A stretch of 64,000 bases of DNA from Erysipelotrichaceae bacterium (GCA_015058845.1 SVBO01000003.1:1-64000); one strand, 5' to 3'. Positions 27,130 to 37,929 are shown, counted from the stretch's first letter. A program made the numbers and translations. The notes: generated by a model not told the origin, from the sequence alone.

Positions 27130-27830
27130 AACGTCTTGCTATGTTAGTAGGATGGGAGAATATTGAGAAATTACGTAATACGAATATTGCTGTATTTGGA
27201 ATTGGTGGTGTAGGGGGATATGTGTGTGAAGCACTCTCTCGTAGTGGAGTAGGACACTTTACACTAGTCGACCATGATACAGTCTCTCTTTCTAATATCA
27301 ATCGTCAGATCATTGCGCTACATTCTACAGTCGGTAGAGTTAAGGTAGAAGTAATGAAGGAGAGAATGTTAGATATTGATCCAAGTCTAGAGATCAAGAC
27401 ATATCCAATATTTGTCAATGAGGAAACGATCTCTCAATTTGATTTCAGTGAGTATGACTATGTTATTGATTGTATCGACACAGTTAGTGCGAAACTACAA
27501 CTTATTGAGGAGTGTCACAAAGTAGGAACACCGATCATCTGTAGCATGGGAACAGGTAATAAACTAGATCCTAAGGGCTTAGAGATCACAGTATTAGAGA
27601 AAACACAGAATTGTCCTCTAGCGAAGATCATGCGTAGTGAATGTCGTAAGAGAGGATTCCATAAAGTAGAAGTACTATATTCACCAGCATCAGCTATCAA
27701 ACCATTATTCGATGATAGTGATAGTGGTAAGAGAGGACCTCTGGGAAGCAGTGCCTTTGTACCTTCTAGTGCAGGGTTGATGTTGGCTTCCTATGTGGTC
27801 AGAAATATCGTAAGAGAGGAAGTGAAGTAA
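27117..27830 (+). CDS. tcdA: tRNA threonylcarbamoyladenosine dehydratase (ThiF/E1-like)
   Basis: E1-like ATP-dependent enzyme that converts t6A37 in tRNA to the cyclic form ct6A. The 237-residue protein has the nucleotide-binding [17 protein letters not shown] (about residues 23-39), [14 protein letters not shown], and the family tail [20 protein letters not shown] CxxC zinc site as in ThiF/MoeB is absent, consistent with TcdA/CsdL. SD GGAG lies in the end of the TtcA-like gene. The last base of its stop is the first base of the next ATG (TAATG). Confidence 0.9.
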   Translation: MEELKRLAMLVGWENIEKLRNTNIAVFGIGGVGGYVCEALSRSGVGHFTLVDHDTVSLSNINRQIIALHSTVGRVKVEVMKERMLDIDPSLEIKTYPIFVNEETISQFDFSEYDYVIDCIDTVSAKLQLIEECHKVGTPIICSMGTGNKLDPKGLEITVLEKTQNCPLAKIMRSECRKRGFHKVEVLYSPASAIKPLFDDSDSGKRGPLGSSAFVPSSAGLMLASYVVRNIVREEVK

Positions 27831-29674
27831 TGCCATTCTTAATTACAACGAAAGAAGAAATGCAAGCAGCAGGGATCGAACAATTTGACTTTGTCTATAT
27901 TTGTGGAGATGCGTACGTAGATCATCCATCCTTTGGTTGTGCGATCATTACGAGAACATTAGAAGCACATGGATATACTGTAGGTATCATTTCCCAACCT
28001 GATTGGCATAAGGAAGAAGAATTCTTAGAATTAGGGATCCCTAAGCTAGCATTCCTAGTATCTTCTGGGAATATCGATTCCATGGTGAATCATTATACAG
28101 TGGCTAAGAAACGACGTTCTAAGGATATGTATAGTGATAATGGAGAGATGGGGAAAAGACCAGATCGTGCTGTGATCGTATATTGTCAGATCTTGCGTAG
28201 AATTACTAAGGATGTACCTATTTTAATTGGAGGTATCGAAGCTTCTCTACGTCGTTTCGCCCATTATGATTATTGGGATAACAAGGTACGTCATTCTATC
28301 TTGATCGATTCTCAAGCAGACTTATTAATGTATGGTATGAGTGAGAATTGTATCGTAGAGATCGCTGAGGCATTAAGTGGGGGACTACCAGTACAAGATA
28401 TCATTTATATTCGTGGTACTTGTTGGAAGACGCGTGATATTACTTATGTCAATGATGCGATCCAGATCCCTAGTTATACAGAGGTATGTGAAGATAAGCG
28501 TAAGTATTGTGAAGCCTATTGTATCCAACATGAGAATATCTCAGCGATCACTGCTAAGACATTGATCGAGAAACAAGAGGGTGGTGTGTATGTAGTACAG
28601 AATCCACCAGCATTCCCACTTACACAACAAGAAATGGACTTTACGTATTCTCTACCTTATATGAGAACATTTCATCCGAAGTATAAATATGTTCCAGCAA
28701 TCGAAGAGGTACGCTTCTCTCTTGTTTCTAATAGAGGATGCTTCGGATCTTGTTCTTTCTGTGCGATCACTCATCACCAAGGGAGAGCTATTTCTACTAG
28801 AAGTGAAGATAATATCGTAGAAGAAGCGATCAAGATGACTCAGGATAAGCATTTTAAGGGCTATATCCATGATGTAGGAGGACCAACAGCGAACTTCCAA
28901 CAACCAAGCTGTAAACGTCAAAAGGAACATGGAACATGTCCTAAGAGAGAGTGTCTACATCCAACACCATGTCGTAATCTAGAGGTATCTCATAAGAAAT
29001 ATGTATCATTACTAAGAAGACTTCGTAAGATCCCTAAGGTCAAGAAGGTATTCATTCGTAGTGGTATTCGATATGATTATCTAATGTATGATAAGGATCC
29101 AACATTCTTTGAAGAACTAGTGAAGTATCATGTATCAGGGCAATTAAAAGTAGCTCCAGAGCATGTTTCCCCTAAGGTATTAGATAAGATGGGGAAACCT
29201 AATCGTGAGTTATACGATGCCTTCTGTGAGGAATATGAGAGACTAAATAAGAAGTTCAATATGAATCAATTCTTAGTGCCATATCTAATTAGTTCTCATC
29301 CAGGAAGTACCCTAACAGAAGCCATCGAATTAGCACAATATCTAAAGAAGATCCATCATACCCCAGAACAAGTACAAGACTTCTATCCGACTCCAATGAC
29401 TCGTTCTACTTGTATGTATTATACAGGGATCGATCCAATGACGATGGAAGAAGTATATGTAGCAAGAGATCCAGAAGAAAAAGCAATGCAGAGAGCCTTG
29501 ATGCAATTTACATATCCGCAAAACTATGACAAGGTATATAAAGCATTACAAAAGGCTGGTAGATTAGATCTAGTAGGATATGGAGAAGAATGTTTGATCA
29601 AACCACGTAAGAGTGGTACACACCATGATCGTGTACGTAGTAATCATACTAGACGTGGGGAGAAGAAGAGATGA
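27830..29674 (+). CDS. YgiQ family radical SAM protein
   Basis: A 614-residue radical SAM enzyme. The N-terminal half has [18 protein letters not shown] typical of YgiQ, a cobalamin-binding-like region, and the radical-SAM motif [14 protein letters not shown] (C-x3-C-x2-C, about residues 300-310). A second Cys-rich segment ([16 protein letters not shown] near 365-385) and a positively charged C-terminus follow. Substrate is unknown for the family. It is in the middle of the tRNA-modification operon and overlaps the neighbours by 1 and 4 nt, so strongly coupled. Confidence 0.9.
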   Translation: MPFLITTKEEMQAAGIEQFDFVYICGDAYVDHPSFGCAIITRTLEAHGYTVGIISQPDWHKEEEFLELGIPKLAFLVSSGNIDSMVNHYTVAKKRRSKDMYSDNGEMGKRPDRAVIVYCQILRRITKDVPILIGGIEASLRRFAHYDYWDNKVRHSILIDSQADLLMYGMSENCIVEIAEALSGGLPVQDIIYIRGTCWKTRDITYVNDAIQIPSYTEVCEDKRKYCEAYCIQHENISAITAKTLIEKQEGGVYVVQNPPAFPLTQQEMDFTYSLPYMRTFHPKYKYVPAIEEVRFSLVSNRGCFGSCSFCAITHHQGRAISTRSEDNIVEEAIKMTQDKHFKGYIHDVGGPTANFQQPSCKRQKEHGTCPKRECLHPTPCRNLEVSHKKYVSLLRRLRKIPKVKKVFIRSGIRYDYLMYDKDPTFFEELVKYHVSGQLKVAPEHVSPKVLDKMGKPNRELYDAFCEEYERLNKKFNMNQFLVPYLISSHPGSTLTEAIELAQYLKKIHHTPEQVQDFYPTPMTRSTCMYYTGIDPMTMEEVYVARDPEEKAMQRALMQFTYPQNYDKVYKALQKAGRLDLVGYGEECLIKPRKSGTHHDRVRSNHTRRGEKKR

Positions 29675-30450
29675 TCCAGGCAGTATTCTTTGATGTAGAT
29701 GGTACTTTGTATGATTCTAATAGTGAATACGTGAATTATAAGAGTTTAGAAGCTATTAAGCAGTTACATGAGCAAGGATATATCTTAGGGCTTTGTACTG
29801 GGAGAACTAGAGATCAGTTATTAGGGGTTCCTAAGGAGATCCTAGAACTACCCTTCGATGTATTTCTGACTTGTGGTGGGGGAGAAGGTTTCTTGCACAG
29901 TGGAGAGGCTTTATTCCATATGTACTTTAGTAGTGAGGAAGTAGCTAGGATCATGAAGTTAGAAGAGATCCGATATGAGAATGAGTTAGATCTGATCTGT
30001 ATCGATAGTGAGGGTACAGCTATTCTATGGGAATGTGGAGAACAAGGTATGATCAACTTCACATGGTTCAAGATCCCTGTAGCAGAGATCCGTGATATTG
30101 ATCCATATACCCTATCCCATGTATTGATCTCTTGTGATGCTTCTAGGCATGAGAGTGTGAAGCCTTATTTAAATGAATTAAATTACTTTGTATCTTCCGC
30201 AAGTTCTATCGATATTCTACCTGCTGGTGTGAATAAAGCGACTGCTATTGCTAAGGCAGTAGCACACTTTGGATTCACAATGGAGAATGTCATGGTCTTT
30301 GGAGATAGTTATAACGATATTGAAATGTTGAGAGAAGCTAAGATCGGTGTTTGTATGGGCAATGGTAGTGATGATGCTAAGGAAGCTGCTGACTATGTAT
30401 GTGAGAGTATGTGGGAAGATGGTATTGCCAAGTTCTTAGCGAAGATGTAG
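29671..30450 (+). CDS. Cof-type HAD-IIB phosphatase
   Basis: Haloacid-dehalogenase phosphatase of 259 residues with motif [12 protein letters not shown], motif II LCTGRT, and motifs [15 protein letters not shown], plus a C2-type cap (about 80-180). Such enzymes dephosphorylate sugar phosphates, nucleotides or cofactors such as pyridoxal or FMN; the substrate cannot be predicted. ATGA overlap with the ygiQ-like gene. Confidence 0.85.
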   Translation: MIQAVFFDVDGTLYDSNSEYVNYKSLEAIKQLHEQGYILGLCTGRTRDQLLGVPKEILELPFDVFLTCGGGEGFLHSGEALFHMYFSSEEVARIMKLEEIRYENELDLICIDSEGTAILWECGEQGMINFTWFKIPVAEIRDIDPYTLSHVLISCDASRHESVKPYLNELNYFVSSASSIDILPAGVNKATAIAKAVAHFGFTMENVMVFGDSYNDIEMLREAKIGVCMGNGSDDAKEAADYVCESMWEDGIAKFLAKM

Positions 30451-30462
30451 GAGTTAGTTTAG

Positions 30463-31368
30463 ATGAGTAAGTATGTATTTATAGTAAATCCTAAGAGTGG
30501 TAATGGAGTAGGAGAGTCTTATGGGAAGAAGTTAGAGGCTATGCTTCCTGGTATGGGTGTTTCGTATGAGGTAGTCTATACTAGTGCTCCTAAAGATGCT
30601 ACTTTGATCGCTAGTAGATATACGAAAGAGGATGATTGTATTCTAGTGGCTGCTGGTGGAGATGGTACTATGAATGAGGTCCTTAATGGAATACAAGAGG
30701 GTGTTACTATGGCGATCCTTCCTTGTGGTAGTGGGAATGATTTTTATCGTTTGATAGATTCTCATGCGACTGATTTTAAGGGAATGGTAGAGGATACGAT
30801 CTATGGAAATACAGAGTTAGTAGACTATGGCATCTTGAATGGATATAAGTTCTTAGGTTCTTTCTCGATCGGTATGGATGCGAATGTAGTAGATCGTAAG
30901 GTAAAGATTCAAGAAAAGAATAAGAAGGCTCGTAAGTCTGCGTATCTATTAGCAGTAGCTCAAGAGGTGTTTGCTAGAAAGGGTAGTAATATCGTTCTAG
31001 AAACAAATGGAACTACTATTAGTAAGAGTGTATTGTTTGTATCTGCTTTAAATGCTCGTTATTATGGAGGTGGATTCAAGGCTGCTCCGAATGCGGATAT
31101 TCAAGATGGTAAGTTCGATGTGACTTTAGTAGATTCTGTGGGACTATTAAAGATCGCTGAGTTATTACCTAAATATATGAAGGGTACTCATTTAGGTTGT
31201 AAGGAAGTTACAACACTATTATGTGATCACTTTGTACTCACTTGTGATCATGAGATCGTTGCGCAATGTGATGGGGAATTATTCAGTGGTTCTACGTTTG
31301 AACTTACTGTGATGCATCATGGTGTATCGGTAGTGATTCCAAGAGGTAGTTCATATAGTACTCATTAG
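30463..31368 (+). CDS. Diacylglycerol kinase/YegS family lipid kinase
   Basis: A 301-residue DAGK-catalytic-domain protein with FIVNPKSGNG near the start, the nucleotide-binding GGDGTMNEVLNG (about 66-77) and LPCGSGNDF (about 87-95). In Firmicutes, DgkB of this family recycles diacylglycerol from lipoteichoic acid synthesis to phosphatidic acid. Here the later GtcA/CsbB/YfhO set suggests a teichoic-acid-type envelope, compatible with that role. It is the last gene of the operon, ending at a short terminator. Confidence 0.85.
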   Translation: MSKYVFIVNPKSGNGVGESYGKKLEAMLPGMGVSYEVVYTSAPKDATLIASRYTKEDDCILVAAGGDGTMNEVLNGIQEGVTMAILPCGSGNDFYRLIDSHATDFKGMVEDTIYGNTELVDYGILNGYKFLGSFSIGMDANVVDRKVKIQEKNKKARKSAYLLAVAQEVFARKGSNIVLETNGTTISKSVLFVSALNARYYGGGFKAAPNADIQDGKFDVTLVDSVGLLKIAELLPKYMKGTHLGCKEVTTLLCDHFVLTCDHEIVAQCDGELFSGSTFELTVMHHGVSVVIPRGSSYSTH

Positions 31369-31377
31369 TAAGGAAGT

Positions 31378-31400
31378 GGAGCTATGCTCCTTTTTCTTTT
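31378..31400 (+). terminator. Terminator before smc
   Basis: Short stem GGAGC/GCTCC, loop TAT, followed by TTTTTCTTTT. Confidence 0.7.
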
Positions 31401-31420
31401 CGCCATACGACCGATATTTC

Positions 31421-31449
31421 TATACAAATCTTAAGAATTTATGTATAAT
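31421..31449 (+). promoter_or_regulatory. Promoter of smc-ftsY-ylxM
   Basis: TATACA (31421-31426), 17-nt spacer, and a perfect TATAAT (31444-31449), 28 nt before the smc start. Confidence 0.6.
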
Positions 31450-31476
31450 AGATAAGATAAGGAAGGGGTTTTCGTA

Positions 31477-34431
31477 ATGTTTCTGAAGAGGATAGAGGTA
31501 AGTGGATTTAAATCATTTGCCGATAAGACTACGATCACATTTGACCAAGATATTACTGGTATCGTGGGTCCTAATGGTTGTGGTAAATCAAATATTTCAG
31601 ATGCTATTCGTTGGGTACTAGGTGAACAATCACCTAAATCACTTCGTGGTAGTAATATGTCTGATGTTATCTTCAATGGTTCTACTAAGCGTAAAGCATT
31701 GCATAAAGCAGAGGTAACATTAGTATTCGATAATAGTTCCCATATCCTGCCAATTGATTATGAGGAAGTAGAGATCACTCGTATCTTATATCGTAGTGGA
31801 CAAAGTGATTATCTATTGAATAAAGAAAGTTGTCGTTTAAAGGATATTACAAATCTGATCATGGATACAGGTCTTGGAAAAGACTCATTATCTATCATCT
31901 CACAAGGGAATATAACAAGTTTCGCAGAGGCTAAACCAGAAGAACGTCGTGCGATCTTTGAAGAAGCAGCAGGTGTCGCTAAGTATAAGAAACGTAAGAG
32001 TGAGTCTATTAGTAAATTAGATCGAACACAAGATAATCTATCTCGTCTATCAGATATCATTCTAGAGTTAGAGAAGCGTGTCAATCCATTGCGTAAACAA
32101 GCTGAGAAAGCTAAGAAATACATTGGGATCAAGCAACAATTAGAAGAAGTAGAAGTAGCTGTAATCGTTGATGAGATCACAACAGTACAACAACAAATGG
32201 AGAATATGCATAAGACATTAGCAGACTTTGAAGCAGATAAACTTAAGAATGAAGCTAATATCAATGTGAATGATGCCAAGATCTTAGAAATGCGTCAAGA
32301 GATCACGAAGCTAGATCATGAAGTAACTCAATTACAAGAGAAATATGCGAAGATCATTGATACGATCAAGGGCTTAGAGAACCGTAAGTTTGAATTAGAT
32401 GAGAAACGTCGTCATTGGTTAGAGTCTCAAGTAGAGATCTCTCCAGAGAAGATCACTCAAATGCAAGCTATGTGTGAAGAAGCTAAGTTAGAGTATCTAG
32501 ATCGTAAGAAACGTTATGAAGCATTGCTACAAGAGATCGAAGATTCAAGAGCTACATTAGCTAAGAAAGAAGAAATGAAGCGTCATGGAGAGAATGAACT
32601 GAGTAATGCATTAGGTAAATTAAACAGAGCTAAGAATCGTAGAGAAGTCGTTCAATCTCTGATCAATCAACCTCTACATGGACAAGCAGGTGTACGCTCT
32701 ATCATGGAGGCTCGTAAAGGGCTACATGGTATTGAGGGGGTTATCGTAGATCTAGTAAAACCTGAAGAAGGATATGAGAGTGCTATTTCTACGGCTCTTG
32801 GGGGAGCTTTATATAACGTAGTAACTAGAGATAGTGATTGTGCTAGATATGCAATCGAATTCTTGAAGAGAAATGAAAGTGGTAGAGCTACTTTCTTACC
32901 ATTAACAGTATTACAAAGAAGAACATTTAATAAAGAACATGAGATCGCTGCTAATACTGTCAAAGGATTCTTAGGAGTGGCTAGTAGCCATGCTAATATC
33001 GATCCAAAGTATCAGATCGTAGTAGATTCATTACTTGGTCAAGTGTTAGTATGTGATACACTACAAGCAGCTAATGAAGTAAGTAGCTTATTGAAGTATG
33101 GATATAAAGTAGTAACTCTAGATGGCGATGTAGTCAATCGTGGTGGTTCTATGACGGGTGGTAAAGTCCGCAATCAAGAAACACCCATGACACTAAGAAG
33201 AGAAGCAGAGGTATTAGAAAGAGATATCGATAGCTTCACGATCAATGTGAATACATGGCAAGAACAGATCAGTATTCTAAGTAGAGACTTAGTACTTCTC
33301 AATGATCAAGTCATGAGTCGTAGATTGACACTTGCTCAATTAGAACCATTAGTCGCATTGAAGAAAGAAAAGTATGAGAAGCTAAGTGATGAATTAAAGG
33401 CACTTGGTCAGAAGGAAAAAGAAGAACAAACAGTACAAAGTGATGATACATATCTGATCACTCGTTTAAACGAAGCATACCAAACTAGAGATACACTAGA
33501 GATGGAGATGAAGAGTAAACGAGAACGTCGTGTGGTCATGAGTCAAGAGTGTGATCGTATGGATGATGAGATCAGAACTGTTAGAAGAGCTTTATCTGGG
33601 GCGAATGCTCAAATGAAGGATATTGAGATCTCTATGGCTCGTTTAGAGGGTAAGTTAGACAATGGTCTAAATCGTTTAAATAGTGAGTATAAGATGACGT
33701 TTGAGTATGCGCAAGTGCATTGTAAGAAAGAGATCAATATCTTAGAAGCACGTACAGAGGTAGAACTATTACGTCAGCAAATTGCTTCTCTTGGCTATAT
33801 CAACATGGAAGCTCCAGCTGAGTATGAGGAAGTAAATACTCGTTATCAAGAGTATTGTAAGCAAAGAGGAGATCTAGAAGAGGCTCGTAATAAGATCTTA
33901 AGTGCTATTAAAGAGATGGATGAAGTGATGGCGAATGATTTCGCAACTAGTTTCCATGCAATCAATGCGGAACTAGAGGGTGTGTTTACTTCTTTATTTG
34001 GAGGAGGACATGCTCGTTTAGTGATGGTTGATCCAAACAATATCTTAGAAACTGGTATTGATATCGACGTACAACCTCCAGGAAAAGCTGTACAGAATAT
34101 GCGTTTATTCTCTGGGGGAGAAAAGAGTTTGATCGCTCTGGCTGTATTATTTGCGATCATGAAGTGTCGTCGTATTCCACTATGTATTCTAGATGAATGT
34201 GAATCAGCGCTAGATCCAGCCAATGTAGAGCGTTTCGCAAGGTATTTAAAGCAATTCAGTGGACAAACACAGTTCATTGTTGTAACACATCGTCCTGGTA
34301 CTATGGAACAATGTGATATGTTGTATGGAGTTACTATGCAACAAAAGGGTATTACCCAAATGATTCAAGTCAAATTAGCAGAAGCAGTTGCTTTTGGTAA
34401 GAAGGAGGAACAAGATGGGGTTCTGGGATAA
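31477..34431 (+). CDS. smc: Chromosome segregation SMC ATPase
   Basis: Dimeric SMC motor that compacts and aligns chromosomes with ScpA and ScpB (not in this window). N-terminal head with Walker A GPNGCGKSN (residues 32-40), first coiled coil (about 170-395), hinge (about 397-560, including GSMTGGKV), second coiled coil, and C-terminal head with signature FSGGEKS (about 878) and Walker B CILDECESALD (Asp906, Glu907). At 984 residues it is about 200 shorter than Bacillus SMC, the loss being shared by both coiled-coil arms. SD GGAAGGGG upstream; its last 17 nt overlap ftsY. The usual upstream rnc is not here. Confidence 0.96.
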   Translation: MFLKRIEVSGFKSFADKTTITFDQDITGIVGPNGCGKSNISDAIRWVLGEQSPKSLRGSNMSDVIFNGSTKRKALHKAEVTLVFDNSSHILPIDYEEVEITRILYRSGQSDYLLNKESCRLKDITNLIMDTGLGKDSLSIISQGNITSFAEAKPEERRAIFEEAAGVAKYKKRKSESISKLDRTQDNLSRLSDIILELEKRVNPLRKQAEKAKKYIGIKQQLEEVEVAVIVDEITTVQQQMENMHKTLADFEADKLKNEANINVNDAKILEMRQEITKLDHEVTQLQEKYAKIIDTIKGLENRKFELDEKRRHWLESQVEISPEKITQMQAMCEEAKLEYLDRKKRYEALLQEIEDSRATLAKKEEMKRHGENELSNALGKLNRAKNRREVVQSLINQPLHGQAGVRSIMEARKGLHGIEGVIVDLVKPEEGYESAISTALGGALYNVVTRDSDCARYAIEFLKRNESGRATFLPLTVLQRRTFNKEHEIAANTVKGFLGVASSHANIDPKYQIVVDSLLGQVLVCDTLQAANEVSSLLKYGYKVVTLDGDVVNRGGSMTGGKVRNQETPMTLRREAEVLERDIDSFTINVNTWQEQISILSRDLVLLNDQVMSRRLTLAQLEPLVALKKEKYEKLSDELKALGQKEKEEQTVQSDDTYLITRLNEAYQTRDTLEMEMKSKRERRVVMSQECDRMDDEIRTVRRALSGANAQMKDIEISMARLEGKLDNGLNRLNSEYKMTFEYAQVHCKKEINILEARTEVELLRQQIASLGYINMEAPAEYEEVNTRYQEYCKQRGDLEEARNKILSAIKEMDEVMANDFATSFHAINAELEGVFTSLFGGGHARLVMVDPNNILETGIDIDVQPPGKAVQNMRLFSGGEKSLIALAVLFAIMKCRRIPLCILDECESALDPANVERFARYLKQFSGQTQFIVVTHRPGTMEQCDMLYGVTMQQKGITQMIQVKLAEAVAFGKKEEQDGVLG

Positions 34432-35362
34432 TCTAAAGAAAGGGATCTTTAAGGAACAAAAGGATGTATATCTAGAGGGACTTGGAAGATCTAGAAATAG
34501 TTTCGCAAGTAAGTTACGTGGATTGTCATTGTCTTTTAAGGGATTAGATGAGGATTTCTTAGAGGAGTTGATGGTGATCTTACTAGAAGCGGATGTTGGG
34601 ATCCATACTGCGAATAAGATCTTAGCACAGTTCGAGAAGAATTCTGGGAAATATGGGAAAGATTTCAATTCTCAGATCGAATGTTTGATCGAAGTCATGG
34701 CTAAGATGTATGGAGAGAATGAGACATTAACTCCTACTTATCCGAAAGTCATCTTATTAGTAGGTGTCAATGGAAATGGTAAGACTACTACTGCTGCTAA
34801 GTTAGCGAATAACTTCAAGAAAGAAGGCAAGAGTTTAGTATTAGGGGCTGCCGATACCTTTAGAGCAGGAGCTATGGAACAGTTACAAATGTGGGCAGAT
34901 CGCTTAGATGTACCATGTGTTAAGGGAAAAGAGAATGGAGATCCTAGTAGTGTTCTAGTAGATGCTTGTCGTTATATGAAAGAACATGAGATCGAAGTAT
35001 TGATCGGAGATACAGCGGGTAGATTACAGAATAAAGTCAATCTTATGAATGAGTTGAATAAGATGAAGAGAGTGGTATCTCGTGAGATCGAGGGGGCTCC
35101 CCATGATGTCTTATTAGTACTAGATGCTACTACTGGTCAAAATGGTATCGAGCAAGCGAGAGTATTCTTAGAAAGTGCTGCTGTTAATGGGATCGTTCTA
35201 ACTAAGATGGATGGTACTGCTAAGGGTGGTGTCGTATTGGCGATCAAGGATCAGTTAGGGATTCCTGTGAAGTATATTGGCTTTGGTGAGTCTATGGAAG
35301 ACTTACGTCCATTTGATATCAATGCTTACTTAGTAGGTCTGTTTGAAGGAGTTCTACAATGA
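34415..35362 (+). CDS. ftsY: Signal recognition particle receptor FtsY
   Basis: SRP-receptor GTPase that hands ribosome-nascent chains from SRP to the translocon. The 315-residue protein has an N domain and NG GTPase with G1 GVNGNGKTTT (about 118-127), ADTFRAGAMEQL, G3 DTAGRLQN and G4 TKMDGTAKGG. The acidic A domain found in E. coli is absent, as in many Gram-positives. ATG at 34415 has AAGGAGG 6 nt upstream and lies inside the end of smc; the in-frame start at 34388 is rejected for lack of an SD. Confidence 0.96.
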   Translation: MGFWDNLKKGIFKEQKDVYLEGLGRSRNSFASKLRGLSLSFKGLDEDFLEELMVILLEADVGIHTANKILAQFEKNSGKYGKDFNSQIECLIEVMAKMYGENETLTPTYPKVILLVGVNGNGKTTTAAKLANNFKKEGKSLVLGAADTFRAGAMEQLQMWADRLDVPCVKGKENGDPSSVLVDACRYMKEHEIEVLIGDTAGRLQNKVNLMNELNKMKRVVSREIEGAPHDVLLVLDATTGQNGIEQARVFLESAAVNGIVLTKMDGTAKGGVVLAIKDQLGIPVKYIGFGESMEDLRPFDINAYLVGLFEGVLQ

Positions 35363-35679
35363 GTGAGTCATTAGAACAACGTAATCGTTTAGTACAACTC
35401 TATGATTGTTATGGAGGGTTACTAACAGCTAAGCAGAAAGAGGTTTTTGAAGATGTCTATGAGGATGATCTTTCTTTCTCAGAGATCAGTGAGAATCGTG
35501 GTATTTCTAGAGCGGCTGTGAGTGATAGTATCAAACGTACTTGTGCTTTCTTAGAAGAGTATGAGGAACAATTAGGGTTGGTATATAAACGCAAGGAAAT
35601 CGAACGTTTATGTTCTTTACTAGAGAATAAAGAGGTAGATCTAGAGACATTCCTTGCAAAGATCAAAGAAGTTATGTAG
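35359..35679 (+). CDS. ylxM: YlxM (UPF0122) SRP-associated helix-turn-helix protein
   Basis: A 106-residue protein with a sigma-factor region-4-like HTH: LVQLYDCYGGLLTAKQKEV, then LSFSEISENRGISRAAVSD. In streptococci YlxM interacts with the SRP and stimulates its GTPase cycle. ATGA overlap with ftsY shows translational coupling. In most Firmicutes ffh follows ylxM; here ackA follows, so the ylxM-ffh pair has been split. Confidence 0.9.
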   Translation: MSESLEQRNRLVQLYDCYGGLLTAKQKEVFEDVYEDDLSFSEISENRGISRAAVSDSIKRTCAFLEEYEEQLGLVYKRKEIERLCSLLENKEVDLETFLAKIKEVM

Positions 35680-35708
35680 AATATAAACAAAAAGAAAAGG
35701 AGTATAAC

Positions 35709-36905
35709 ATGTCAAAAGTTATTTCAGTAAATGCAGGTAGTTCATCTTTAAAATTCCAATTATTCAATATGCCTGAAGAAGAAGTAGTATGCTCTGGTGT
35801 GATTGAGAGAATCGGTCAAGCAGAGGGTATCTTCACGATCAAGTGTAATGGGGAAAAGCATGTGATCAATCAACCATTTCCTTCTCATGATGAAGCAGTT
35901 GCTAAGTTGATGGAAGCATTAATCGAGTATAAAGTAGTTGAAAGTTTAGAAGAGATCAAGGGAGCAGGACATCGTATCGTACAAGGTGGTGCTTACTTCA
36001 GTGATTCAGCGATCGTAGATGAAGATTCTACAGCTAAGGTATTAGAATTAGCTGAACTTGCTCCATTACATAACTTACCAGAAGTTCGTTGTTGTCAAGC
36101 TTTCCAAAAGGCATTACCTGAACTAGGAAATATCTATGTATTTGATACAGCATTCCATCAAACAATGAAACCTGCTAGTTATATGTATGCTCTACCATAT
36201 GAATGGTATACAGATTATAAGGTACGTCGTTATGGAGCACATGGTACTTCCCATATGTATGTAGCAAATCGTACTGCTGAGTTGATGGGTAAGGATGTTA
36301 AGGATCTTAAGATCATTACTTGTCACTTAGGAAATGGGGCTTCTATTACTGCAGTGGATGGAGGCGTATGTGTTAATACTTCTATGGGATTCACTCCTCT
36401 TGGTGGTATTATGATGGGAACACGTTGTGGAGATATCGACCCAGCGATCGTTCCATATATGATGAAGAAGACTGGCATGACTCCAGATGAAATGGATGCT
36501 GCTTTAAATAAGAAATCAGGTATGCTTGGTGTATCTGGTATCTCAAGTGATGCTCGTGATGTAGAGATCGCAGCTATTGAAGGTGATCCACGTGCTAGAT
36601 TAACACAAGAGATCTATGTAAACCGTATCGTTAATGTAGTAGGCGGTTACTATATGCAAATGGGTGGTTGTGATGCTCTTGCATTTACAGCTGGTCTAGG
36701 AGAAAATAACCAATACTTCCGTCGTAAGATCTGTGAAGGATTAGAGAAGGGTATGGGTCTAAGAGTAAACTATGAATTAAATGCTTCTTTCCGTGCAGAA
36801 GAGGTGAAGATCTCTACTGAGGAATCTAAGGTATCTGCATGGGTAGTTCCTACAAATGAGGAATTAATGATCGCTCGTGATGTAGTAAGACTATTGGGGT
36901 TATAA
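35709..36905 (+). CDS. ackA: Acetate kinase
   Basis: Converts acetyl phosphate and ADP to acetate and ATP, the energy-yielding end of fermentation. The 398-residue protein has the N-terminal VNAGSSSLKFQLF (about 6-18), DTAFHQTM, the TCHLGNGASITAVDGG nucleotide-binding region (about 203-218) and FTAGLGENN. SD AAAAGGAG. No pta is adjacent. The NrnA-like gene follows with a 1-nt gap and they share a terminator. Confidence 0.97.
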   Translation: MSKVISVNAGSSSLKFQLFNMPEEEVVCSGVIERIGQAEGIFTIKCNGEKHVINQPFPSHDEAVAKLMEALIEYKVVESLEEIKGAGHRIVQGGAYFSDSAIVDEDSTAKVLELAELAPLHNLPEVRCCQAFQKALPELGNIYVFDTAFHQTMKPASYMYALPYEWYTDYKVRRYGAHGTSHMYVANRTAELMGKDVKDLKIITCHLGNGASITAVDGGVCVNTSMGFTPLGGIMMGTRCGDIDPAIVPYMMKKTGMTPDEMDAALNKKSGMLGVSGISSDARDVEIAAIEGDPRARLTQEIYVNRIVNVVGGYYMQMGGCDALAFTAGLGENNQYFRRKICEGLEKGMGLRVNYELNASFRAEEVKISTEESKVSAWVVPTNEELMIARDVVRLLGL

Positions 36906-36906
36906 G

Positions 36907-37848
36907 ATGTTTGATGATGTTTTGAAAAGAATAGAGGAATGGGATACGATTACGATCTATCCCCATTCTTCTCCAGATGGAGATGCTTTAGGTAGTTGCT
37001 TTGGTCTAAAGGAATTATTAGTCAATAAGTATCCTAACAAGAAGATCTATGTAGTAGGAACGGATTGTAGCTTAAATCAGGTCTTTTTCCCATCCTTTGA
37101 TGTAGTAAGTGATGAGGAGATCAAACAAAGTCTTGCGATCTCATTAGATACTGCGAATACAGCTAGAGTATATGATCAAAGATATACCCTAGCCCCTTAT
37201 CTGATTAAGATCGATCATCATCCAAATCTAGAACCATTTGGAGATATTTGTATCGTAGAAGATCAAATGGGAGCTACTTGTGAGTTAGTGACTATGCTTG
37301 GTCAAGAACTATACCAAGAAGAACCATTTCCAGCGTTAGCTGCTAGATACTTATATGCAGGTATCATGACAGATACTATGGGCTTTACAACATCTTCTAC
37401 CAATGCACATAGTTTACAAATGGCCGCTTACTTATCACAGTTTGGAGTAGATCACAATGAGATCTCTTATCTATTAACTGCTAAGGAAGTACCGATGTTT
37501 AGATTTATCTCTAAGTTACGTGAGATCGCTGTATTTGAAGAAGGTTTCTTGTATATCGTAGTACCAGCTAGTTTATACCAAGAATATGGAATCAGCTATG
37601 CAGATGCTCGTAATCAAGTAAGTAATTTTGCTGGGATCAAGGGGATCAAGGTATGGTGTCTATTCACAGAGAGTGATGGTAGTGATAATGTGCGTTATAG
37701 TTGCTCATTACGCTCACGTGGGATCATCATTAATGATGTAGCTAGAGATTTCCATGGTGGTGGTCATGATGTGGCTGCTGGGGCTAAGATATTAAGTGAT
37801 GAGGAACTTCCTGCTATTCTAGAGGCATTACGTAAGAAAGTAAGATAA
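36907..37848 (+). CDS. nrnA: DHH/DHHA1 phosphoesterase, NrnA-like
   Basis: A 313-residue DHH-family enzyme. Motifs: YPHSSPDGDALGS (about 19-31), SLDTA, KIDHHPN (DHH, about 103-109) and the C-terminal GGGHDVAAGA (DHHA1). NrnA degrades nanoRNA oligonucleotides and dephosphorylates pAp; related GdpP-type or c-di-NMP enzymes have extra domains not seen here. Cotranscribed with ackA, ends at a strong terminator. Confidence 0.87.
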   Translation: MFDDVLKRIEEWDTITIYPHSSPDGDALGSCFGLKELLVNKYPNKKIYVVGTDCSLNQVFFPSFDVVSDEEIKQSLAISLDTANTARVYDQRYTLAPYLIKIDHHPNLEPFGDICIVEDQMGATCELVTMLGQELYQEEPFPALAARYLYAGIMTDTMGFTTSSTNAHSLQMAAYLSQFGVDHNEISYLLTAKEVPMFRFISKLREIAVFEEGFLYIVVPASLYQEYGISYADARNQVSNFAGIKGIKVWCLFTESDGSDNVRYSCSLRSRGIIINDVARDFHGGGHDVAAGAKILSDEELPAILEALRKKVR

Positions 37849-37872
37849 GCAGAACGATATGTTCTGCTTTTT
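37847..37872 (+). terminator. Terminator after nrnA
   Basis: A 9-bp stem AAGCAGAAC/GTTCTGCTT with loop GATAT and T tract; it begins at the nrnA stop codon. Confidence 0.87.
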
Positions 37873-37929
37873 AATTTCCCATTTATGTGATACAATTACA
37901 AAGTATATTGGTAGTAAGGAGATAAGTAT

